Part shown: positions 52,146 through 60,180 of the stretch, in pieces
Layout: every line of letters begins with the position of its first letter
Numbering within the stretch: position 1 is the first letter of the stretch
Origin: Chlorobiaceae bacterium
Lineage (GTDB): Bacteria; Bacteroidota; Ignavibacteria; UBA10030; SZUA-254
Direction: 5' to 3'
DNA length: 60,180 bases
Assembly: GCA_013824245.1 (NCBI GenBank)
Contig: PNNN01000005.1
Span: forward strand, 1 to 60,180
The notes under the pieces: model-generated
The model's database searches: none
What the model saw: the letters and a program-made list of their open reading frames with translations, nothing else
What the model was told of the DNA's origin: nothing
Translations under genes and position numbers: made by a program

Positions 52146-53701
52146 ATATTATTGGAATTATAAAAAAAGGCGAATACTACGATTCAATCTCGATCATGCT
52201 GATTGCGAAAAAGGTTGCAGAGTATGATGGTGTGCTTGATTCTGCCGTCGTGATGGGAACAAAAGAAAACAAATCCGTACTCACTTCTTCCGGTTTGATG
52301 ACACCCGATATTCAACCGGCTGGAGAGATGGATCTCATCGTTGCACTAAAACTTAAAGAGGGTATCGATTCAAAGAATGTTCTTTCAAAGATCGATGAAA
52401 TTTTCAAGGCGACAAATAAATCGGATGACGGTGAGAATTTTACACCACAAAGCATCGACAGCGCGTTGAATGTTTTGCCGGATGCGAATATGGCAATGAT
52501 TTCTGTTGCCGGAAGATACGCGGGTGACGTAGCAATGCAGTCGCTTCGGCGCGGGCTTCATGTGATGCTTTTTTCCGACAACGTTCCGATTGAAAAAGAA
52601 ATCGAATTGAAAAAATTCGCTCGTGAGAAAAATCTGTTTGTCATGGGTCCCGATTGCGGAACGGCAATTATCAACGGTGTGCCGCTCGCGTTTGCTAATG
52701 TTGTAAACCGCGGAAACATTGGTATTGTTGCCGCTTCGGGGACAGGTTTGCAGGAAGTGAGTTGCTTGATTTCGAATGCGGGTTGTGGAATTTCTCAGGC
52801 AATCGGCACAGGCGGTCGCGATGTGAAGAAGGAGGTCGGTGGCATCATGTTCATCGAGGGGATAAAAGCTCTGGCAGCAGATCCAAACACGGACGTTATC
52901 CTCCTTGTCTCGAAACCGCCGGCAACTGAAGTTGTGGAGAAAATTATTTCTGTCGTGCGCGGAATTCAGAAACCGGTCATCGGTGTTTTCCTCGGCGCAT
53001 CACCAGAACTTCTAAGAGGAAGCAATATTCATCAGGCATTAACACTTGAAGAAGCGGCTTCGCTTTCAGTTGCTTACTCGAAAAAAGAAAATGCTTCTGC
53101 CGTTGCCGATGTGCTGAAGAAACGCGAAGCTGAAATCATAAAGATGGCAAAGGAAGAAGTGGTGAAACTCTCTCCCGCTCAAAAATATCTTCGCGCACTG
53201 TACAGCGGCGGAACATTCTGCGACGAGGCACAATTGCTTTGTCAAAATGTTTTGGGCGAAGTGTATTCCAATATTCCATTCGGCAGCAGCAAGAAATTAA
53301 AAGATTCATGGAAAAGCGAGAAGCATACGATTTTAGATTTAGGCGATGATGAATTTACAGTCGGCAAGCCGCACCCGATGATTGACTACTCCACACGCAA
53401 CAAGCGCATCCTCGCCGAAGCCGAAAACCCCGAAACCGCAGTTATTTTATTAGATATTGTTCTCGGCTACGGCTCGAACATGAATCCGCTGGCGGAAATA
53501 ATTCCTATAATAAAAGAGGTGAAGGAAATTACCACTCAACAAAAACGATATTTACCAATTGTTTGCTCTGTTACCGGCACCGATAAAGACCCTCAGAATC
53601 GAACCGCACTTGTTACTGCACTCGAAGCGGAAGGCATGAAGGTGATGGAATCGAATGCGGCGGCAAGCAGGTTGGCGGTTTCTATAATTAATCACTTATG
53701 A
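52142..53701 (+). CDS. fdrA: FdrA-family protein (acyl-CoA-synthetase-like, AllF homologue)
   Basis: A 519-residue protein related to the alpha subunit of succinyl-CoA synthetase. A CoA-binding-like N-terminal region is followed by GRYAGDVAMQSLRRG, KNLFVMGPDCGTAIINGVPLAF, GNIGIVAASGTGLQE and GCGISQAIGTGGRDVKKEVGG, then a C-terminal half with ALEAEGMKVMESNAAASRLA. E. coli FdrA is encoded with ylbE and ylbF in the allantoin operon and is linked to oxamate carbamoyl transfer. The phosphohistidine region of true synthetases is not obvious. It overlaps DUF2877 and is separated from DUF1116 by an 82-bp spacer that holds a palindrome. Confidence 0.88.
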   Translation: MNIIGIIKKGEYYDSISIMLIAKKVAEYDGVLDSAVVMGTKENKSVLTSSGLMTPDIQPAGEMDLIVALKLKEGIDSKNVLSKIDEIFKATNKSDDGENFTPQSIDSALNVLPDANMAMISVAGRYAGDVAMQSLRRGLHVMLFSDNVPIEKEIELKKFAREKNLFVMGPDCGTAIINGVPLAFANVVNRGNIGIVAASGTGLQEVSCLISNAGCGISQAIGTGGRDVKKEVGGIMFIEGIKALAADPNTDVILLVSKPPATEVVEKIISVVRGIQKPVIGVFLGASPELLRGSNIHQALTLEEAASLSVAYSKKENASAVADVLKKREAEIIKMAKEEVVKLSPAQKYLRALYSGGTFCDEAQLLCQNVLGEVYSNIPFGSSKKLKDSWKSEKHTILDLGDDEFTVGKPHPMIDYSTRNKRILAEAENPETAVILLDIVLGYGSNMNPLAEIIPIIKEVKEITTQQKRYLPIVCSVTGTDKDPQNRTALVTALEAEGMKVMESNAAASRLAVSIINHL

Positions 53702-53757
53702 TCTTTGCGAACCTTAGCGTTCTTAGCGGTTAAATAAAACCGCCAAGGACGCAAAGA
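53702..53757. repeat. Interspersed palindrome between fdrA and the DUF1116 gene
   Basis: The segment ctttgcgaaccttagcg..cggtt is partly complementary to aaccgccaaggacgcaaag further right, giving an imperfect hairpin. It is a shorter relative of the repeat at 55228-55339. It lies between two genes of the operon and may process or stabilise the message. Confidence 0.55.
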
Positions 53758-53783
53758 AAAAGATAAGAAAACGGAAATCTTTT

Positions 53784-55190
53784 ATGAACAAACTATTCGA
53801 ACAGGAACTCAAAGTCGTCAACATCGGACTCAAGTTGTTCAAAGAAACACTCGACAAACAAAATGTGAAATCGGTGCACGTCGATTGGCGACCGCCGCTG
53901 TTCACGGATGACAAAGCGATGTCGATCATCAAATCGAATGCCGATAAAATTGAAGCGGCAAATAAGCAGGCGCTTCAAAAAATCCTGAACAGCAAACCAT
54001 TCATCGTCGGGATGGGAAAAGCACTCGACGTAATTCCTGGCATGAAGAAAAATCTTCTCCTCCATGCAGGTCCGCCGGTTACGTGGGACAAAATGTGTGG
54101 TCCGATGCGCGGCGCCGTCATCGGTGCGCTGATCTACGAAGGCATTGCCGACACTCCCGAAAAAGCCGAGCAGGTTGCCGCATCGGGTCAAATCGAATTC
54201 TCTCCGTGTCATGAACATTCGGCAGTCGGACCAATGGCGGGAATTGTTTCTCCGTCGATGCCAGTGTTTATTTTGCAGAACGAAGAATATAGCAACAAGG
54301 CATACTGCACGATGAACGAGGGTCTCGGCAAGGTTCTCAGATATGGCGCATTCAGCGGTGATGTTATTGAGAGGTTAAAGTGGATGGAGAATATTCTTTA
54401 TCCTTCGCTTAAGAGGGCAATTGAGAAAATAGGAAAGATCGATTTGAAAAATATCATCGCGCAAGCGCTTCAGATGGGCGATGAAGTTCATAATCGGAAC
54501 AGAGCCGCAACGTCGCTTTTATATAGAACGCTCGCCCCATCAGTTATCCAAACGACGGACGATAAAGAAATTGCAGCGAATGTTCTCGAGTTCATCAACC
54601 GTAACGATCATTTCTTCCTCAATCTTTCGATGGGCGCTTCGAAAATCTCGCTGGATGCCGCACGTAACATCGGGCATTCAAGTATTGTCGTCGTGATGGC
54701 AAGGAATGGGACGGAGTTCGGCGTTCAACTTTCCGGAACGGGCGATCAGTGGTTTACCGGTCCATCACCGGTTCCTGACGCGCTCTTCTTCACGGGCTTC
54801 ACGAAAGAAGACGCGAATCCCGATATTGGCGACAGTTCAATAACCGAGACAAATGGTTTGGGCGGATTCGCAATTGCAGCGTCGCCGGCAATTGTGCAGT
54901 TTGTCGGTGGCACAACAAAAGATGCGATCAATTACACACTGAAAATGTACGAGATCACTGCGGCTGAAAATAATATTTATAAAATCCCGTATCTCAACTT
55001 TCGCGGTACACCGACAGGAATCGATGTTATAAAAGTTGTGGAAAAGAATATTCTTCCGTTTATTGATACAGGGGTCGCGCATAAAAATGCAGGCATCGGG
55101 CAAATCGGTGCGGGCGTTTTGAGCGCGCCTTCGGAACCGTTTGTGAAAGCGATTATTGGTTTGTCAGAACGAATTAGAAAACAAGAATAA
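53784..55190 (+). CDS. DUF1116 protein (YlbE/AllG homologue)
   Basis: A 468-residue protein of the YlbE/YahG group. Conserved-looking blocks include PFIVGMGKALDVIPGM, LLHAGPPVTWDKMCGPMRGAVIGALIYEG, FSPCHEHSAVGPMAGIVSPSMPVF, and FFLNLSMGASK followed by NIGHSSIVVVMARNGTEFGVQLSG. The YlbE family works with FdrA and DUF2877 in the E. coli allantoin locus (oxamate carbamoyltransferase). The His-rich EHSAVGP loop may bind phosphate or carbamoyl phosphate; this is inference. The Shine-Dalgarno is weak. Confidence 0.87.
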   Translation: MNKLFEQELKVVNIGLKLFKETLDKQNVKSVHVDWRPPLFTDDKAMSIIKSNADKIEAANKQALQKILNSKPFIVGMGKALDVIPGMKKNLLLHAGPPVTWDKMCGPMRGAVIGALIYEGIADTPEKAEQVAASGQIEFSPCHEHSAVGPMAGIVSPSMPVFILQNEEYSNKAYCTMNEGLGKVLRYGAFSGDVIERLKWMENILYPSLKRAIEKIGKIDLKNIIAQALQMGDEVHNRNRAATSLLYRTLAPSVIQTTDDKEIAANVLEFINRNDHFFLNLSMGASKISLDAARNIGHSSIVVVMARNGTEFGVQLSGTGDQWFTGPSPVPDALFFTGFTKEDANPDIGDSSITETNGLGGFAIAASPAIVQFVGGTTKDAINYTLKMYEITAAENNIYKIPYLNFRGTPTGIDVIKVVEKNILPFIDTGVAHKNAGIGQIGAGVLSAPSEPFVKAIIGLSERIRKQE

Positions 55191-55227
55191 TTTCTATACC
55201 CTCACCACTACGATCGTGTAGAAAGAA

Positions 55228-55339
55228 TCTGCGTGAACCTTAGTGTTCTTAGTGGCTTAGTGGTGTTGGATTTATATTTAATTCATAATCAAAACATATT
55301 TACCACTAAGTCACTAAGCTCACGAAGGAACACTAAGAA
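55228..55339. repeat. Large interspersed hairpin repeat in the operon
   Basis: The arm with cttagtgttcttagtggc (within 55230-55263) is inverted to accactaagtcactaagc and aggaacactaag (within 55302-55337), about 30 bp of imperfect stem with a 38-nt loop. The same theme occurs at 53702-53757. It occupies most of the 229-bp gap between DUF1116 and the cyclase gene and could end or attenuate transcription. Confidence 0.65.
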
Positions 55340-55419
55340 ATATTTACTTTTTGGGTAACCTCGAATGAGGAAAGGGTCTTGAAAATCTTAATAAACATTA
55401 CTAAAAAAGGAACAATAAA

Positions 55420-56247
55420 ATGAAAACTCAAGAATTTTTAAATTTCATGGATAGACTAAAAGTCTACGATCTCACACAACGGCTCAGCATCCACACACCA
55501 CCGTGGCCCAGCTACATGCCGCTTGGGATTCAATACTTCAAACGGATTGCCGGCGCGCACATGGGGCAAGGCGCAAACGGACAAATCATCACAACGAGCA
55601 ATCACGTCGGCACACATATGGATGGCGAGATTCATTTTCATGCATCCGGACGATCAATCGGAAATGTTCCGATGAACGAATGGATTGGCCAGGGTGTTGT
55701 AGTTGATATATCGAAAGAAGTCGGTGACTATGATCTTTACACACCAGAAATGTTGATGAAGAAAGTTGAAATAAAAAAAGGCGACATCCTCATCATCAAC
55801 ACCGGCTACAACCGTTACGCGTGGGATCAGAAAGGTTCTGATGAGATTCGATATTTCGTAAAGCACCCCGGACCGGGACCCGGCTTTCACAAGTGGGCGC
55901 TTGAGATGAAAATAAAATGGATCGGTGTCGATTGCGGAAGCGCAGATCATCCGATGAACACCATCATTCGTCAATGGCATCCTGCCCGATTTACAGAAGC
56001 CGAAGCGAAGCTGAAGCGGAAGTACGGAGTGAATTCGTGGGACGAAATGTTTCCGCAGGATGAATATTATCAGGTTATGCACCTGAAACTGTTCCCCAAA
56101 AAATTGGTGCATGCTGAAAACCTTGGCGGCGATATTAACAAGCTCAGCAACAAACGTTGTTGGATAGGATGCTTCCCGTTGAGAGGCATCGAGTTAGAAT
56201 CAGCGATGTGTCGTATTGTTGCATTTCTACCACCGAATGGAAAATAA
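55420..56247 (+). CDS. Cyclase/amidohydrolase family protein (COG1878, kynurenine-formamidase-like)
   Basis: A 275-residue metal-dependent hydrolase. The metal site is HVGTHMDGEIHFH (around residues 62-74; HxGTHxDxxxH). Further motifs are KKGDILIINTGYNRY and GVDCGSADHPMNT. Relatives are isatin hydrolase, kynurenine formamidase and lactone or amide ring-opening enzymes. The likely step here is hydrolysis of a cyclic amide or lactone made after molybdenum hydroxylation. It has AAAGGAA as Shine-Dalgarno and is 20 bp from the next gene. Confidence 0.85.
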   Translation: MKTQEFLNFMDRLKVYDLTQRLSIHTPPWPSYMPLGIQYFKRIAGAHMGQGANGQIITTSNHVGTHMDGEIHFHASGRSIGNVPMNEWIGQGVVVDISKEVGDYDLYTPEMLMKKVEIKKGDILIINTGYNRYAWDQKGSDEIRYFVKHPGPGPGFHKWALEMKIKWIGVDCGSADHPMNTIIRQWHPARFTEAEAKLKRKYGVNSWDEMFPQDEYYQVMHLKLFPKKLVHAENLGGDINKLSNKRCWIGCFPLRGIELESAMCRIVAFLPPNGK

Positions 56248-56266
56248 TTTTTTTGGAGAATACAAA

Positions 56267-57154
56267 GTGCCAATAATTCATAAATTTGATTACCTAAAAC
56301 CAAAAAGCATAGACGAGGCATTAACGGTTCTTGCACAATCAAAGAACCCGGCAATACTTGCAGGTGGCACCGATCTCGTTGATATGATAAAAGAAAATGT
56401 TGTTCAGCCCGATGTGGTTGTTGACATCAAGGGACTCGATGCGCTCAATCAGATTAAGTTTGAAAATGATACACTTTTCATCGGGGCAGGTGTTACGTTT
56501 TCAGATTTGATCGAATCGAAAATCATTAAAGAAAAATACCCCGTAATCTTTGAGATAGCCAAAACAGTTGCGTCAGTCGGAATTCGAAACAGAGCAACGG
56601 TTGTCGGCAACATCTGCTCGGCTCTACCGTGCATGGATAGCGGTCCATTGTTATCGGCATACGACGCAAGCGTGACGATTGCGGGACAGAAAGGCACGCG
56701 AAATATTCCCGCCGCCGAATGGTTCATTGCTCCGCGCAAGACCGCTCTCCAAAAAGGCGAACTGGTTACCGGCGTTTCGTTACCGTATCCGAAAGTGAAG
56801 CACGCCGGATGCTGGATTAAGCTTGGTCGCTATACCGGTGAAGATCTTGCACAGGTGAATTTACTCATTCTCGCGATGGCTGATGGAACGTTCAGGATTT
56901 CGTTCGGGGCGGTTGCACCGGTTCCCGTTCGTGCAAAGAAAATCGAGAAACTTATAAACGGGCAAGCAATTACTCCCTCACTGATTGAAAAAGCGAAACA
57001 ATTAATCGAGGAAGAAATCAAACCGATAACCGATGTACGCGCGACCAAAGAGTATCGGATGCATATGGCAAAAGTAATGTTTGAAAGAGGAATGAACGCA
57101 GCAATCAGTAGATTGAACGGTTGTGGTCCCGAATATGGAACAAGTGTGATATAG
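56267..57154 (+). CDS. Xanthine-dehydrogenase family FAD-binding subunit (GTG start)
   Basis: A 295-residue CoxM/XdhB-type subunit passing electrons from the Fe-S subunit to FAD. FAD-binding motifs are AILAGGTDLVDMIKENV (around 30-45) and GIRNRATVVGNICSALPCMDSGPLLSAY. I prefer the GTG at 56267 (VPIIHKFDYLKPKS), with GGAG 8 bp upstream, over an ATG at 56216 in the preceding gene, because the former gives the family's standard N-terminus. It is the middle-size subunit of a three-subunit molybdenum hydroxylase. Confidence 0.9.
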   Translation: MPIIHKFDYLKPKSIDEALTVLAQSKNPAILAGGTDLVDMIKENVVQPDVVVDIKGLDALNQIKFENDTLFIGAGVTFSDLIESKIIKEKYPVIFEIAKTVASVGIRNRATVVGNICSALPCMDSGPLLSAYDASVTIAGQKGTRNIPAAEWFIAPRKTALQKGELVTGVSLPYPKVKHAGCWIKLGRYTGEDLAQVNLLILAMADGTFRISFGAVAPVPVRAKKIEKLINGQAITPSLIEKAKQLIEEEIKPITDVRATKEYRMHMAKVMFERGMNAAISRLNGCGPEYGTSVI

Positions 57155-57160
57155 AAAATT

Positions 57161-57193
57161 AACCTTGCGAAGGTTTTGAGCCTTCGCAAGGTT
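57161..57193. repeat. Perfect 13-bp hairpin between the hydroxylase subunit genes
   Basis: aaccttgcgaagg (57161-57173) and ccttcgcaaggtt (57181-57193) form a 13-bp stem with a 7-nt loop. It has the aaccttcg theme also seen at 5973-6079. It may act as an mRNA stabiliser or attenuator in the operon. Confidence 0.75.
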
Positions 57194-57216
57194 CAGCTTA
57201 GAATGGAGAAAGCTTT

Positions 57217-57672
57217 ATGAAAAAAGAAATCAAATTTAATTTAAATGGTGAAGCGATTACGTTGGAAGTCAATCCTAACGAAGTATTGCTCGAAGTATTA
57301 CGGGATCGGCTCGGAGCGAAAAGTCCGAAGTGCGGCTGTGACAAAGGCGATTGCGGCACATGCACAGTGATGATCAACGGAAAAACAGTCCGCAGTTGCC
57401 TTGTTCTTGCCATCGAAATTGATGGTCAGGAAGTTGTTACTCTTGAAGGACTTATGGATAGCGGTTTGACTCCCTTACAAAAATCGTTCATCGAGCATAA
57501 TTCGTTTCAATGCGGATTTTGTGCGCCCGGAATGATTCTATCTGCAACAGAGCTTCTCGCGAAGAATCAAAAACCAAAAAGAGAAGAAATTCAGGAAGCG
57601 CTTTCGGGCAATTTATGCAGGTGCACCGGATATACTCCCATTATTGATGCAATTACAAATTTGACAAAATGA
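57217..57672 (+). CDS. Xanthine-dehydrogenase family [2Fe-2S] subunit
   Basis: A 151-residue CoxS/XdhC-type protein with two [2Fe-2S] clusters: the plant-type ferredoxin C-x4-C-x2-C (CGCDKGDCGTC) and a distal Cys in RSC, then the helical domain CGFC and CRCTGY. It transfers electrons from the molybdenum centre to FAD. It has GGAG before the ATG and follows the FAD subunit after the hairpin at 57161. The order FAD, FeS, Mo subunit is typical. Confidence 0.93.
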   Translation: MKKEIKFNLNGEAITLEVNPNEVLLEVLRDRLGAKSPKCGCDKGDCGTCTVMINGKTVRSCLVLAIEIDGQEVVTLEGLMDSGLTPLQKSFIEHNSFQCGFCAPGMILSATELLAKNQKPKREEIQEALSGNLCRCTGYTPIIDAITNLTK

Positions 57673-57673
57673 A

Positions 57674-57822
57674 GTCCCATCGGGACGAAATGTATATAGC
57701 ACGATATCGGAGACCGTTTTTAAAACTCCGTAGGAGTGACATCTTATTTAATATTTCGCTCCGATGGAGCTTATATAGTTTTATGGTTATGTTTTCTATA
57801 AATATACCGTCCCTAACGGGAC
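57674..57822. repeat. Mosaic of four short palindromes before the Mo subunit gene
   Basis: gtcccatcgggac (57674-57686), actccgtaggagt (57725-57737), gctccgatggagc (57758-57770) and gtccctaacgggac (57809-57822) are each self-complementary, with AT-rich spacers such as aaatgtatatagc. They fill the intergenic space 57673-57861 and look like related REP-type units. No gene is visible between them. Confidence 0.75.
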
Positions 57823-57861
57823 TTGGATTATGAAATTAACATTGATAAGCACGAGAGTTTT

Positions 57862-60180
57862 ATGACAGAAAATAAATACATCGGAAAGTCAACAATCAGG
57901 ATTGACGGAAAAGCTAAAGTATCCGGTGCGGCAGAATTCATCGACGATCTTGATTTCGGTCCCGATCTCCTCCACGCCGCAATAGTCGAGAGCAAATTCG
58001 CGCACGCCATCATCAACAAAATCGATACAAGCGAAGCGGAGAATATTGCCGGCGTTGTAAAGATTGTTACAGGGAAAGATTTCCCCTTCCGGTTCGGACT
58101 TTATATGCACGATCGATTCATCTTTGCTCAAGATAGAGTAAGATTTGTTGGAGAACAGATCGGCGCTGTAATAGCGAGAGATGCGGCAACTGCATTGAAA
58201 GCGGCAAAGCTTGTGAAAGTAGATTACACTGAACTTCCGGCAATTCTCAACGTCGAGCAGGCGCTCGCAAAAGATGCAAACCTCATTCACCCTGAACTTC
58301 GACATTATAAACACGTTCCATGGTTCTTTCCAAAAAGCGACACAAACATTGCTCATCTTAGAAAAGTTAGAAAAGGTGATGTTGCTAAAGCTTTCAAAGA
58401 AGCAGATTTTATTTTCGAAGACACATACACGGTTCCCCGTTACGCGCACTGTGCAATCGAAGTTCACGGCGCGGTTGGTTTGTACGACAATTCAGATCGG
58501 CTGACAGTTTGGACGGCATCTCAATCTCCATATACACAAAGAAACCTGTTTGCAGAAGCGCTAGCCCCTCTCGGATTATCGCATAAAGATATTCGGGTTA
58601 TAACGCCGTTTATTGGCGGCGGTTTCGGCGGTAAAGCTGGAGTTTCTATGGAAATTCTTGGCGCTGCGTTAGCAACTGCCGTTAAAGGAAGACCGGTGAA
58701 AGTTCTCTGGTCACGTGCTCAGGAGTTTTATAACACATACCAGCGTCAAGGTTTGACTGCCCGCATCAAAGTCGGCTTGAAAAAAGACGGCACGATTATC
58801 GCGATGGATAATATTTTGAATTGGGACGCAGGCGCGTACGTCGAATATGGCGCCAATGTCGTCAATGCGGCAGGTCTTTCCGCTTCAGGTCCGTACAATA
58901 TTCCAAACGTCAGTATTGATTCGGTTTGCGTCTATACAAATCTTCCGCCTGGCGGACCATACCGCGGATTTGGGTATTCTGAATTTTTATTCGGACTAGA
59001 ATCTCATCTGAATGAGATTGCAAAGAAAATGAATATCGATCCGATACAACTTCGTCGCAAGAACGCAATTCGTGAAGGAGATATTTTAAATTACGGCGGC
59101 AAGATGAATGCCAACGGTCTGATTGAGGCGATAGATAAAGTTGAAAAAGAAATTGAATGGAATAAGAAAGAAATATCGAGCGATCCGAACAAGGCAATCG
59201 GTAAAGGAATTGCATTATTTTGGAAAGCGCCCGCTATGCCGCCGAACGCTTCCTCCTCTGCGTTTTTAAAATTCAATGAAGACGGAAGTATCAACATTCT
59301 CATCTCGGGAATGGAGATAGGTCAGGGACTTTTGACAGTCATGGCACAAATCGCGGCTGAAGTTCTAACTGTTCCGCCGGAAAAGATACGGGTTGAAACA
59401 CCGGACACAGATAGAAATCCTTATGAATGGCAAACGGTCGGCTCGCATGTTACGTGGGGATGCGGCAGAGCGGTTGAGAGCGCGGCTATAGATGCGCGTG
59501 AACAAATTTTCGATCTTGTTGAGCGGGCACTCGACAAAGATAGAAATTCACTTTATCTTGAAAATGAATCAGTGAGATCGAAGACAGATACTAATTTCTC
59601 TTTGAAGCTTCGTGATTTTATTATTGCAGGGATTCAGAAACCGGACGGATCGTACCGAGGTGGACCGATTCTCGGACGAGGAATGTTCATGCCGGAATTT
59701 ACATCTGCATTGAGCGACCCCGAAACAAGTCAAGGCGGACATCCAAATGTTCACTACACAGTCGGTGCAAGCGCAGTCAAAATTGAAGTTGATAAACAGA
59801 CAGGCAAAGTAAAAATTCCAAAAGTTGTTCTCGCTGTCGATGTTGGCAAAGCTCTCAACCCCGATTTAATCAACGGTCAAATCACCGGCGGATTATTGCA
59901 GGGAATCGCTACTGTCCTTTATGAGGATATGCGGTTCAATGAGAAAGGTAAACTTGTAAACGCTAATTTTACCGATTATAAAATTCCAACATCGATGGAT
60001 ATCCCTGATGAGATAGTCCCGATTATCATAGAAGTACCTCAACCTGATGGACCTTTCGGCGCACGAGGAGTTGGCGAGCACACGATGATACCATGCGCTC
60101 CGATGATTGCTAACGCTGTTGATGATGCGCTTGGGATCAGAATCAAATCGATGCCGATCACGGCGGAGAAGATAGCGCTG
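57862..60180 (+). CDS. Xanthine-dehydrogenase family molybdopterin-binding subunit (partial, runs off window)
   Basis: An open reading frame of 773 codons with no stop before the window edge; the family is about 750-800 residues, so little is missing. Motifs: N-terminal RIDGKAKVSGAAEF; PFIGGGFGGKAG (molybdopterin contact); GGPYRGFGYSEF; GMEIGQG; and near the end FGARGVGEHTMIP, whose Glu is the catalytic base equivalent to that of xanthine oxidase. Start ATG at 57862 has GAGAG upstream. It would hydroxylate an N-heterocyclic or aldehyde substrate with water as oxygen source. Confidence 0.92.
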   Translation, partial: MTENKYIGKSTIRIDGKAKVSGAAEFIDDLDFGPDLLHAAIVESKFAHAIINKIDTSEAENIAGVVKIVTGKDFPFRFGLYMHDRFIFAQDRVRFVGEQIGAVIARDAATALKAAKLVKVDYTELPAILNVEQALAKDANLIHPELRHYKHVPWFFPKSDTNIAHLRKVRKGDVAKAFKEADFIFEDTYTVPRYAHCAIEVHGAVGLYDNSDRLTVWTASQSPYTQRNLFAEALAPLGLSHKDIRVITPFIGGGFGGKAGVSMEILGAALATAVKGRPVKVLWSRAQEFYNTYQRQGLTARIKVGLKKDGTIIAMDNILNWDAGAYVEYGANVVNAAGLSASGPYNIPNVSIDSVCVYTNLPPGGPYRGFGYSEFLFGLESHLNEIAKKMNIDPIQLRRKNAIREGDILNYGGKMNANGLIEAIDKVEKEIEWNKKEISSDPNKAIGKGIALFWKAPAMPPNASSSAFLKFNEDGSINILISGMEIGQGLLTVMAQIAAEVLTVPPEKIRVETPDTDRNPYEWQTVGSHVTWGCGRAVESAAIDAREQIFDLVERALDKDRNSLYLENESVRSKTDTNFSLKLRDFIIAGIQKPDGSYRGGPILGRGMFMPEFTSALSDPETSQGGHPNVHYTVGASAVKIEVDKQTGKVKIPKVVLAVDVGKALNPDLINGQITGGLLQGIATVLYEDMRFNEKGKLVNANFTDYKIPTSMDIPDEIVPIIIEVPQPDGPFGARGVGEHTMIPCAPMIANAVDDALGIRIKSMPITAEKIAL

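Noticed and set aside
57674-57822. Row of palindromes considered as a CRISPR array
   Set aside because: The four units differ in sequence and spacing and there are no cas genes; a REP-like mosaic fits better.
57889-58467. 192-codon minus-strand open frame opposite the molybdenum subunit gene
   Set aside because: The opposite frame codes for a conserved hydroxylase; the Cys-rich translation is a by-product of its codon use.

Overview
The window looks like a chromosomal segment of a deep-branching Bacteroidota bacterium, most like Ignavibacteria or a relative. This rests on a C-terminal type IX secretion (T9SS) sorting domain with the NYPNPFNPSTT signature, PorV/PorQ-like outer-membrane proteins, FlgD-like C-termini, generally weak Shine-Dalgarno use, and abundant short intergenic palindromes. 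Exact taxonomy is inference. No insertion sequence, prophage or CRISPR array was seen.

Layout. 0-7 kb (mostly minus): a gene remnant, a T9SS-exported Asp-box (BNR) protein, a paired inactive/active M16 protease operon, an intergenic run of hairpins, and a lipoprotein. 7-13 kb (minus): the complex I genes nuoG-nuoH-nuoI without their usual neighbours, an alanine-aminotransferase-like enzyme, a cytosolic M16 peptidase, and uridine kinase just beyond. 14-18 kb: a processive GT2, an AAA+/Fis regulator that has lost the residues needed for sigma-54 activation and sits under a membrane-protein gene, a tiny secreted or anchored protein built of 13-residue repeats, and an M50 protease. 19-24 kb (plus): an envelope operon of lipoprotein, Asp-box/FlgD-type protein, two PorV-like proteins and a thioredoxin. 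24-35 kb: a cell-surface polysaccharide cluster (GT4 x2, O-antigen-ligase-like, CgeB-like, LtaS-like sulfatase-fold enzyme, GT22/GT39-like, GT2, MsbA-like ABC exporter), then panD.

35-43 kb (minus): an S9 hydrolase, an SppA protease fused to a PorV-like barrel domain, and a six-gene lipoprotein operon containing LpoB-, COG3014- and YcfL-like proteins. 43-49 kb: housekeeping genes (hotdog thioesterase, chalcone-isomerase-like protein, endonuclease III, aspartate kinase, AhpD-like protein, tRNA-Ala(GGC), DUF2202 ferritin-like protein), plus a 46-residue membrane protein.

49-60 kb (plus): the most interesting region, a catabolic-looking operon that runs off the right edge. It encodes an unrecognised, possibly GNAT-like protein; a thiolase-fold protein whose nucleophilic Cys is Pro; a DUF35 zinc-ribbon/OB partner; the DUF2877, FdrA and DUF1116 trio (homologues of the E. 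coli allantoin-locus genes ylbF, fdrA and ylbE, linked to oxamate carbamoyl transfer); a COG1878 cyclase/amidohydrolase; and a three-subunit xanthine-dehydrogenase-type molybdenum hydroxylase. Four-base ATGA overlaps tie the thiolase-like, DUF35, DUF2877 and FdrA genes together. The gene set suggests hydroxylation and ring opening of an N-heterocycle, followed by carbamoyl- or acyl-group salvage and a retro-aldol or thiolase-like C-C step. The pathway and substrate are not determinable from the sequence alone.
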